Assembly: GCA_017424125.1 (NCBI GenBank)
Contig: JAFPBM010000102.1
Coordinates: forward strand, 1-5,006
Length of the DNA stretch: 5,006 nt
Source: Clostridia bacterium
GTDB lineage: Bacteria > Bacillota > Clostridia > Oscillospirales > Acutalibacteraceae
Direction of reading: 5' to 3'
Position 1 is the first letter of the stretch. Each line of letters starts with the position of its first letter. The notes under the pieces were generated by a model that was not told the DNA's origin, searched no databases, and saw nothing but the letters and a program-made list of their open reading frames with translations. This document shows, piece after piece, positions 1 to 5,006 of this stretch. Made by a program: the position numbers and the translations under genes.

Positions 1-1078
1 GAAGTTCGGGGTGACCGAAGAAACTTACGTCAACGTTTATAAGCATACCGGGCGCCAATTCAAAATCGCCGTTAGGACCAAAGAAGGGAGCCTCTGCTTC
101 CATAAGTCCCATAGAATGTGCAAACGGACAAACAATGTACTGTGAGAGTCCGTGTTTCTCGTAATAAAGACGTCCGGGAACGTCAATCTCTCTGCCTGTC
201 ATACCGGGTTTGAGCATATCGTGTGTAAGACGGAATGTCTCACGCATGTGGTTGAGAAGGTCTTTTTGACGCTGTGTGAACTCACCGTTTACGGGAATGG
301 TGTCACCAAAGGTACCTGCATAGCCGTTAATACGGGGAGCAATACCAATCATAACAAGTTCTCCGTCTTCCATAACCTTGTTGGTTGCGGTCGGAACAAC
401 GGCCTTTGCACGTGCACCTGAGCCAACGATTGTGCTGTATGCAAAACTATTAGCGCCGTTAGCGCGGCAGATAGCCTCACCTGCGGCGGCAACTTCATAT
501 TCGTGTGCGCCGGGGCGTATAGCGTTTATCATGGCGTCATAAGCCTTGTCGCAGAGAAGAACGGATTTTGTAGCCTGTTCAACCTCCCAGGGAGATTTGT
601 ATGCGCGCATATTTTCATATTCTTCGGTGATGTCAACGAGTTCTGCGCCCTTGAAACCTTCCTGTACGTCGAGGTAAACCTGGTGCGGAATTGTTGTTGT
701 GCCGACAATACCAATGCGGTTAAGAACTGTGCCCTCGCCCTTGAGTTCTGCATTAAGTTGTGCAAAATCAATGATAGTAGCGTTGGGATATTCTTCGTCG
801 GGTACCATAAATACGGGGAAGCAACGAACCTTTGTAATAGCAGAGTCCATCTGTGCAAAAGGTTCGGATTCGGGTCCGCCCAAAAGAATCGGTTCGCCCT
901 TAATCGGAACGAGCACCGCACCTTTTTCAAACTGACCGCACCAACCCGTGAGGTACCAGCCGTTCGCAACGTTGAGTTCATCAAAATAAACGAGCGCTGC
1001 GTCGAGTCCTTTGTCTGCAAGTATCTTACGTACACCTGCAAGACGGTTGTCTGTTTCTTGTCTGTTGTAATATGCCAT
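1..1078 (-). CDS. M24 family (Xaa-Pro peptidase / creatinase-fold) protein, 3' end cut by the window edge
   Basis: The 359 visible residues start MAYYNRQETDNRL and run off the left edge. Residues about 10-140 look like the N-terminal creatinase/prolidase domain. From about 155 the pita-bread M24 domain follows, opening with the usual segment RAYKSPWEVEQ (158-168). Family members cleave Xaa-Pro or other amide bonds, usually with two metals held by Asp, Asp, His, Glu, Glu. By eye, the first Asp position is Gly245 (VMIGIAP), the second is Thr256 (GYAGTFGD), the His is kept as His321 (AHSMGL), and the first Glu is Asp350 (PGMLINVD). The last ligand lies beyond the window. The sites therefore look unable to hold the normal metal pair. 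Creatinase is a known metal-free member, but the segment where creatinase has its catalytic His reads VVPTATN here, so creatinase itself is not supported. The start is the ATG at 1078, with AGGA (1089-1086) 7 nt upstream. It lies 26 bp after the M81 gene and is probably co-transcribed. The protein looks cytoplasmic, with no signal peptide. Family assignment is firm; substrate and activity are unknown. Confidence 0.9.
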   Translation of the reverse strand, partial: MAYYNRQETDNRLAGVRKILADKGLDAALVYFDELNVANGWYLTGWCGQFEKGAVLVPIKGEPILLGGPESEPFAQMDSAITKVRCFPVFMVPDEEYPNATIIDFAQLNAELKGEGTVLNRIGIVGTTTIPHQVYLDVQEGFKGAELVDITEEYENMRAYKSPWEVEQATKSVLLCDKAYDAMINAIRPGAHEYEVAAAGEAICRANGANSFAYSTIVGSGARAKAVVPTATNKVMEDGELVMIGIAPRINGYAGTFGDTIPVNGEFTQRQKDLLNHMRETFRLTHDMLKPGMTGREIDVPGRLYYEKHGLSQYIVCPFAHSMGLMEAEAPFFGPNGDFELAPGMLINVDVSFFGHPEL

Positions 1079-1104
1079 TTTCTTTTCCTGCCTTTCACAG
1101 TTTA

Positions 1105-2514
1105 TTAAATAAAATTATCGTCAAGCGGGAACATAGGTCTGCGAATTTTCGTAAGCCCCATATCCTGCAAGCGTTCGGTTGATGCGCCGGGGGTAAAAGC
1201 GAGAATTGCTCGTTCTGCCTCGGCGGCGAGTTCGGGGAACAAATACCCGAGTTTAACCACAACAACGTGGAATTTTTTATAATCAAGGTCGATTGATTCA
1301 AAAATATCGGGTCGGCAAAGTGCCGCGCGGTTTTTGGTTATAACCACCGTTATGTCGCCGCAGTCAAGCGTAGCACTCGGTCCCGCATTATTATATTGGT
1401 AAGACAAAATATCTCCGCGGTGAATAAGTTTGCCCGTTATGGTCGCTTTTTCGCTCTTTTCCGATAAACTTCCGCCTACCGTCAGCGTCAACGTGTCACC
1501 GATTTTTGCTTTATAACAAGCATCACAAGCGTCCGCGTCCATAATTCCCGCAAGAAGTGCATCTTTAATGCCCAAATTTTGCAACAAATTAAGCATATAA
1601 GCGTTGTCACCTGCTGCACCTGCCGTTGTGTTATCACCCGAATCGGAAACGAAAACAGTGCTTTCTTTTGCACTATCTGCACGTAATAACGCTTCTTTCG
1701 GTTCAAGCGCTTCAACCAAAAATTCAAAATCATGGCGCTTGTCGTAAAACATTTTTGCAAGTTTTTCAGCACATTCCTTTGCAAGTAACTCGTCGTTTTC
1801 GTGTGTTACCACAAAGTTGGGACCTGTGTATTCCTCGTCAATCCAAGGTTGCCCGTTAAACACCTGAACCGAAAGCATACCGGGTAGTTTTTCAAGTTCT
1901 GCGGCCGCTTCCATAATGTCTTTCATAGGGGAAAGTGCCGTTTGCACCGCGTCACCGCATATAATAACGTTTGCACGTGCAATCTGTGGACGGGGGAGAA
2001 TTTTATTGTCAATCATATAAAAAAGCAGTTCCATTGCGCGTCTTTCGGTTTCCTCTCGGTCGCAGTGGGGTGCCGTGCGGTAACCCGTTACACAGTTGGC
2101 AAGGCGGGGGATTTCGTCGCTGTTGTCGGCGTGGAAGTCCATCGCAACCGATACGGGTATATCGTAACCTATTTTGTCTCGCACCATTTTGAGCAGCGCC
2201 TCTTCGGCGCTTCCCAAATTTTCAACACACATCGCGCCGTGCAGATAAAGCCACACGCCGTCAAGGTCGGGTGTCAGTTTGTCTACTATACTGTTTGCAA
2301 GACGTAAAAAATCACTCTTTATAACCGCACCGCCCGGTAAAGCGTGGGCGTATATAGTTGGAACAATATCACAACCACGCAACTTTAACATTTCGGTAAC
2401 GGCAATTTTTTCAAGCATTTTGTCGCCTTCGGCGTAATCAAAATCTGTAAATTTTGTAAGCACGGGGGTAAGGCTGTTGCCCTCGCATAGCATTGCACCA
2501 ACCGCAATTTTCAT
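1105..2514 (-). CDS. M81 family metallopeptidase (MlrC-like)
   Basis: This complete 469-residue protein has a length typical of the MlrC/M81 family, whose namesake cleaves linearised microcystin and related peptides. The N-terminal catalytic domain shows Glu11 in MLCEGNSLTP, LHGAM (91-95, His92), MDFHAD (125-130, Asp126 and His128) and the PHCD segment (149-152, His150). The Asp, His and His of the last two motifs are the expected zinc ligands, and all are present. The C-terminal domain carries the family signature DSGDNTTAGAAGDN (291-304). The start is the ATG at 2514, with AGGAG (2526-2522) 7 nt upstream. A 16-bp palindromic operator lies directly upstream of that site. The gene follows the repressor gene by 45 bp and precedes the M24 gene by 26 bp, so the two hydrolases are probably made together under the repressor. 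No signal peptide is seen, so it is likely cytoplasmic and acts on imported or internal substrate. Most family members have no known substrate, and microcystin degradation should not be assumed. Confidence 0.93.
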   Translation of the reverse strand: MKIAVGAMLCEGNSLTPVLTKFTDFDYAEGDKMLEKIAVTEMLKLRGCDIVPTIYAHALPGGAVIKSDFLRLANSIVDKLTPDLDGVWLYLHGAMCVENLGSAEEALLKMVRDKIGYDIPVSVAMDFHADNSDEIPRLANCVTGYRTAPHCDREETERRAMELLFYMIDNKILPRPQIARANVIICGDAVQTALSPMKDIMEAAAELEKLPGMLSVQVFNGQPWIDEEYTGPNFVVTHENDELLAKECAEKLAKMFYDKRHDFEFLVEALEPKEALLRADSAKESTVFVSDSGDNTTAGAAGDNAYMLNLLQNLGIKDALLAGIMDADACDACYKAKIGDTLTLTVGGSLSEKSEKATITGKLIHRGDILSYQYNNAGPSATLDCGDITVVITKNRAALCRPDIFESIDLDYKKFHVVVVKLGYLFPELAAEAERAILAFTPGASTERLQDMGLTKIRRPMFPLDDNFI

Positions 2515-2527
2515 AATACCACTCCTT

Positions 2528-2543
2528 TTGCAAACGTTTGCAA
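2528..2543. promoter_or_regulatory. LacI-family operator upstream of the M81 gene
   Basis: TTGCAAACGTTTGCAA is a perfect 16-bp palindrome with a central CpG, the usual layout of LacI-family operators, in which a hinge-helix leucine wedges into the central step. An identical copy precedes the repressor gene at 3585-3600. Only one base separates it from the Shine-Dalgarno of the M81 gene. Bound repressor here could block a local promoter or act as a roadblock to transcripts coming from the repressor promoter. It also fits the relaxed CcpA cre consensus, so catabolite repression is a competing explanation. Confidence 0.85.
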
Positions 2544-2559
2544 TAATAAAAAAATAAAA

Positions 2560-3567
2560 TTAAACCGCCTTTACGGTATCGCCTTTATAAAGCAACGGCT
2601 CAAGTAAAATATGTTCGCCGTCTGCGTTCTGATTTTTAAGTTTTGATAAGAGTTGTTTGCCAACAAGTTTGCCGATTTCTTCTTCAGGCTGTCGGATAGA
2701 GGCTATTTTGTGCCCGCCTTTATATCTTTCGTGAACGTCAAAACCGATAAGCGAAATATCTTCGGGCACCGAAAGCGATGCTTCTTTAATGGCGTCGAGC
2801 GCACCATAGGTCATTTTTTCACTTGTAACAAAAACCGCACTAAAAGGCGCGTTTTCTCGGTTTTCAAGAAGTTTTTTCATAGCAATGTAACCCGATTCGC
2901 GTTTGTAATCGCCAAACGCAATCAAGTCTTCGTTTTCTGAAAGACAAAGTTTTTTCAAAGCATCGCGGTAACCTTCAAGACGCTCTGCACCCGTGGTTTC
3001 TTCTTTACTGCCTATAATAGTTGCAATGTTTTTATGACCTTGTGATTTTAAGTATTCAACCGCCATAAAACTCGCTTTCTTGTTGTCAATCGTAATAGCG
3101 TCAATGTTTTCGGCTTTCGGCACGTTATCTATAAATATAACGGGTTTTCCGCCGTTTCTGAAACGGGCAGAGGAAGCACCGTCAATATCAACGGTTGCCA
3201 AAACCAAAGCATCTACCTGACGTTTATAAAGCATATCAAGATATTTGTTTTCCTTGTCGGCGCGTTCGTGTGTGTCGGCAAGCAAAAGCATATATCCTTC
3301 CTTGGAAACTGCGCTGTCAATTTCTTTTACAATAGTGCCGAAAAAGTTTTCGGAAATATCGGGAAGTACGACGGCAACGGTTTCGGTCGAGCATTTTTGC
3401 AAAGAACGCGCAACCTCGTTGGGTGTGTAGGAATATTTTTCTGCAAGTTCTAAAACGCGTTTTTTAGTGTCGGCATTAACAACGCTTTTGCCGTTAATAG
3501 CGCGCGAAACGGTCGAAACCGAAAGCGAAAGTTCTTTTGCAATCTGCTTTAACGTGCTGTCAGCCAT
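2560..3567 (-). CDS. LacI-family transcriptional repressor, local regulator of the M81/M24 operon
   Basis: The 335-residue protein has the standard length and layout of the family. A helix-turn-helix covers residues 6-25 (LKQIAKELSLSVSTVSRAIN). The hinge helix NEVARSLQ (50-57) carries Leu56, the residue that inserts into the central CpG of operators. A periplasmic-binding-protein-like effector domain follows from about residue 62, with family landmarks VAVVLPDISENFF (64-76), ERLEGYRDAL (195-204), GFDVHERY (275-282) and SIRQP (290-294). The effector cannot be read from sequence; most relatives bind sugars or nucleobases, but the target genes here encode amide hydrolases. The start is the ATG at 3567, preceded by AAGGGG 8 nt upstream. 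A TTG at 3600 in the same frame would add 11 residues, but it lies inside the operator, so it is rejected. An operator directly upstream implies autorepression. The second identical operator sits in front of the next gene. Family certain; targets strongly inferred. Confidence 0.95.
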   Translation of the reverse strand: MADSTLKQIAKELSLSVSTVSRAINGKSVVNADTKKRVLELAEKYSYTPNEVARSLQKCSTETVAVVLPDISENFFGTIVKEIDSAVSKEGYMLLLADTHERADKENKYLDMLYKRQVDALVLATVDIDGASSARFRNGGKPVIFIDNVPKAENIDAITIDNKKASFMAVEYLKSQGHKNIATIIGSKEETTGAERLEGYRDALKKLCLSENEDLIAFGDYKRESGYIAMKKLLENRENAPFSAVFVTSEKMTYGALDAIKEASLSVPEDISLIGFDVHERYKGGHKIASIRQPEEEIGKLVGKQLLSKLKNQNADGEHILLEPLLYKGDTVKAV

Positions 3568-3575
3568 ATTCCACA

Positions 3576-3581
3576 CCCCTT
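3576..3581 (-). promoter_or_regulatory. Ribosome binding site that sets the repressor start
   Basis: On the minus strand AAGGGG lies 8 nt before the ATG at 3567. This fixes the start at MADSTLKQ, which puts the helix-turn-helix at the usual distance from the N-terminus and Leu56 at the usual hinge position. The upstream TTG has no such site. Confidence 0.75.
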
Positions 3582-3584
3582 TCT

Positions 3585-3600
3585 TTGCAAACGTTTGCAA
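3585..3600. promoter_or_regulatory. LacI-family operator upstream of the repressor gene (autoregulatory)
   Basis: This is the second copy of TTGCAAACGTTTGCAA, identical to 2528-2543. It begins a few bases after the expected transcript start of the repressor promoter and ends 3 bases before the Shine-Dalgarno. That is a classic place for a repressor to block initiation or early elongation. On the minus strand both copies share 18 bases including flanks (ATTGCAAACGTTTGCAAA). The GCAAACGTTTGC core resembles the operator core of E. coli PurR, another LacI-family protein. Confidence 0.88.
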
Positions 3601-3612
3601 TTCTTATTTTTA

Positions 3613-3641
3613 AGGATACACGCTTTTAACCATTTTGTCAA
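3613..3641 (-). promoter_or_regulatory. Sigma-A-type promoter of the repressor operon
   Basis: On the minus strand a perfect -35 TTGACA (3641-3636) is followed after exactly 17 bp by TATCCT (3618-3613), which matches 4 of 6 bases of the -10 consensus. The expected start is near 3605-3607, just before the operator at 3600. The -35 is flanked upstream by an A-rich stretch that could act as an UP element. It probably drives the repressor, M81 and M24 genes together. Confidence 0.7.
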
Positions 3642-3674
3642 GCAAAATGATGTGTTTTTTGTAGAAAATCACTC

Positions 3675-3703
3675 TTTACTTTTGTGTGTTGTAGTGCTAT
3701 AAT
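3675..3703 (+). promoter_or_regulatory. Extended -10 promoter of the antiporter gene
   Basis: TTTACT (3675-3680, 4 of 6 bases of the -35 consensus) is followed after 17 bp by a perfect TATAAT (3698-3703), preceded by TG one base away (3695-3696), an extended -10. Transcription should start near 3710, giving a leader of about 38 nt. It diverges from the repressor promoter, and the two -35 boxes are about 33 bp apart and do not overlap. Confidence 0.75.
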
Positions 3704-3721
3704 TTCTCCTGTTCGGAAATT

Positions 3722-3734
3722 ATACATTATGTAT
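3722..3734. repeat. Short inverted repeat in the antiporter leader
   Basis: ATACAT-T-ATGTAT has two perfect 6-base arms around a single central T. It lies about 12 to 24 nt after the expected transcript start and 2 bases before the AAGGTGA ribosome binding site. It could be a small operator or a weak hairpin, but in AT-rich DNA such a short repeat can arise by chance. Confidence 0.4.
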
Positions 3735-3747
3735 GTAAGGTGATATT

Positions 3748-5006
3748 ATGAGTACGCTTTTATCCGTTTCGGTCGCGCTCTTGGCGGGACTGATTATGAC
3801 AAGACTTTTTAAGCCTTTAAAACTGCCGTCGGTAACGGCATATCTGATAGCGGGTGTTTTAATTGGTCCATACTGTGTCGGCAGACTCGGTATTGACGGT
3901 TTCGGCTTTGTGGATGCCGCACACGTCAGTAATCTTTCACTCGTTTCAGAGGTGGCGCTTGGATTTATTGCTTTTTCAATCGGTAACGAGTTCCGTTTGG
4001 ACGAACTCAAGAAAACGGGCAAACAAGCGCTCGTAATCGGTGTGTTTCAAGCGTTGGCTGCTACAATTCTTGTAGATATTGCGTTGTTTTTAGTACATAT
4101 AATGATGCCCGACGTACTGTCGGTTTCACAACTTATAACGCTTGGTGCAATTGCAACGGCAACCGCCCCCGCCGCAACGCTTATGGTTGTCCGTCAGTAT
4201 AAAGCGCACGGACCGCTTACAAAACTTTTACTTCCGATTGTTGCACTTGACGACGCCGTCGGTTTGGTGGTCTTCGCTGTATCGTTTGGAATTGCCAAAA
4301 CACTCTCAAACGGTGCGGTTGACATAATATCTATTTTGGTTAATCCGATTATAGAGATTGTGTTGTCGTTATTGCTCGGTGCAATAATGGGTGTTGTGCT
4401 TACATATCTTGAAAAATTCTTCAATTCCAATACTAATCGTCTTAATCTTACAATAGGAATTGTATTTTTAACGGCGAGTCTTTCAATGCTTGATTTCCAT
4501 ATCGGACCCGTTCATATCAGTTTTTCTTCATTGCTTGTATGTATGATGCTCGGCACTGTTTTCTGCAACATATGCCCGCTCTCGCACGACCTTATGATAG
4601 CGTCGGACAAGTGGACGTCACCGCTTTTTGCGCTATTCTTTGTTATAAGCGGTGCAGAACTCGAACTCGGCGTTTTTGCAAACGGCGCAATTGTAATCAT
4701 TGGAGTGGTTTACATAATATCTCGTTCTGCGGGTAAATATTTCGGCTCTATGGGCAGTGCAAAACTTACAAAGTGTTCGCCAAACATATGCAAATATCTT
4801 GGCATAACGCTCTTGCCACAGGCGGGTGTTGCGCTCGGAATGTGTACTACCGCAATGCAACTCGGCGACGAGGGCAGACTCATAAGAAATATCACCCTTT
4901 TCGCTGTTTTGGTATATGAACTTATAGGACCGCTTCTTACCCGTCAAGCATTACAAGCGGCGGGTGAAATCCATCCCATTCCGCACGAGGTTAAAAACCG
5001 ACGTGA
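3748..5006 (+). CDS. CPA2-type cation:proton antiporter (Na+/H+ exchanger family), 3' end cut by the window edge
   Basis: 419 residues are visible and the frame is open at the right edge. The protein is highly hydrophobic, with about 12-13 likely membrane segments, and belongs in the cytoplasmic membrane. Family landmarks are LPSVTAYLIAGVLIGP (26-41), VALGFIAFSIGNEF (69-82, the segment that usually reads FLIGLE), TATAPAAT (137-144), ALDDAVG (166-172), SRSAGKYFG (325-333) and LPQAGVALG (356-364). Asp168-Asp169 is the paired acidic motif that in this superfamily binds the cation and protons and is associated with electrogenic exchange. The likely role is Na+ or K+ extrusion and pH homeostasis, but ion choice cannot be read here. 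The start is the ATG at 3748, with AGGTGA at 3738-3743. The last visible residues are polar (HEVKNRR), so the membrane domain appears complete; whether a regulatory C-terminal domain follows is unseen. It has its own promoter and is transcribed away from the hydrolase operon, so a shared role is unproven. Confidence 0.9.
   Translation, partial: MSTLLSVSVALLAGLIMTRLFKPLKLPSVTAYLIAGVLIGPYCVGRLGIDGFGFVDAAHVSNLSLVSEVALGFIAFSIGNEFRLDELKKTGKQALVIGVFQALAATILVDIALFLVHIMMPDVLSVSQLITLGAIATATAPAATLMVVRQYKAHGPLTKLLLPIVALDDAVGLVVFAVSFGIAKTLSNGAVDIISILVNPIIEIVLSLLLGAIMGVVLTYLEKFFNSNTNRLNLTIGIVFLTASLSMLDFHIGPVHISFSSLLVCMMLGTVFCNICPLSHDLMIASDKWTSPLFALFFVISGAELELGVFANGAIVIIGVVYIISRSAGKYFGSMGSAKLTKCSPNICKYLGITLLPQAGVALGMCTTAMQLGDEGRLIRNITLFAVLVYELIGPLLTRQALQAAGEIHPIPHEVKNRR

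Noticed and set aside
503..1108. Long plus-strand open frame of 201 codons, with a second frame of 189 codons on the minus strand at 529-1098
   Set aside because: Both overlap the M24 gene in other frames, have biased composition without recognisable motifs and lack proper ribosome binding sites. The M24 frame has clear family motifs and a good start.
1942..2307. Plus-strand open frame of 121 codons opposite the M81 gene
   Set aside because: It is a shadow of the well-supported M81 coding frame, with no motif and no ribosome binding site.
1105..2514. Calling the operon a microcystin-degradation (mlr) cluster
   Set aside because: Only an MlrC-like protein is present. No MlrA, MlrB or MlrD equivalents are visible, and M81 proteins are widespread in bacteria that never meet microcystin.
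2551..2578. Possible intrinsic terminator at the end of the repressor gene (ACCG...CGGT stem followed by a T-rich run on the minus strand)
   Set aside because: The stem is only 4 bp with a 6-base loop, too weak to call. The T-rich run may just reflect AT-rich spacer DNA.
3568..3600. Longer repressor protein starting at a TTG at 3600
   Set aside because: The start would lie inside the operator with no ribosome binding site, and the 11 extra residues precede the normal N-terminus of the family. ATG at 3567 has a good Shine-Dalgarno.
4633..4947. Minus-strand open frames opposite the antiporter gene
   Set aside because: They lie antisense to a clear membrane-protein frame and have no family features.

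Overview
The window suggests a Bacillota-type (probably clostridial, possibly uncultured gut-type) chromosome. This rests on moderate-to-low GC with AT-rich intergenic DNA, strong AGGAG/GGTGA-type ribosome binding sites, sigma-A-like promoters, and a LacI/CcpA-style regulator. No RNA gene, mobile element, CRISPR array or rearrangement scar was seen. The taxonomic guess is an inference only.

The left three quarters (1-3641) is one minus-strand transcription unit that reads leftwards. Its order is a LacI-family repressor (3567-2560), an MlrC-like M81 family metallopeptidase (2514-1105), and an M24/creatinase-fold protein (1078 to beyond base 1). The gaps are 45 and 26 bp, so co-transcription is likely. 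An identical 16-bp perfect palindrome (TTGCAAACGTTTGCAA) lies just upstream of the ribosome binding site of both the repressor gene and the M81 gene. It has the centre and symmetry expected of a LacI-family operator. The repressor promoter is visible (TTGACA, 17 bp, TATCCT), with its operator just downstream of the expected transcript start. The simplest model is an autoregulated repressor that also controls the two downstream hydrolase genes.

The two hydrolases suggest breakdown of a peptide or other amide compound, probably the inducer or its parent. The M81 protein keeps its putative zinc-site motifs. The M24 protein has replaced at least two, probably three, of the metal-binding residues of metallo-aminopeptidases. 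It may therefore be a metal-free hydrolase, as creatinase is, or a non-catalytic homologue.

Bases 3568-3747 form a divergent intergenic region. The right part (3748-5006) holds a plus-strand gene for a CPA2-type cation:proton antiporter with an Asp-Asp motif. It has its own extended -10 promoter and a small inverted repeat in its leader. It runs off the right edge with 419 codons visible. Nothing in the sequence ties it functionally to the hydrolase operon.
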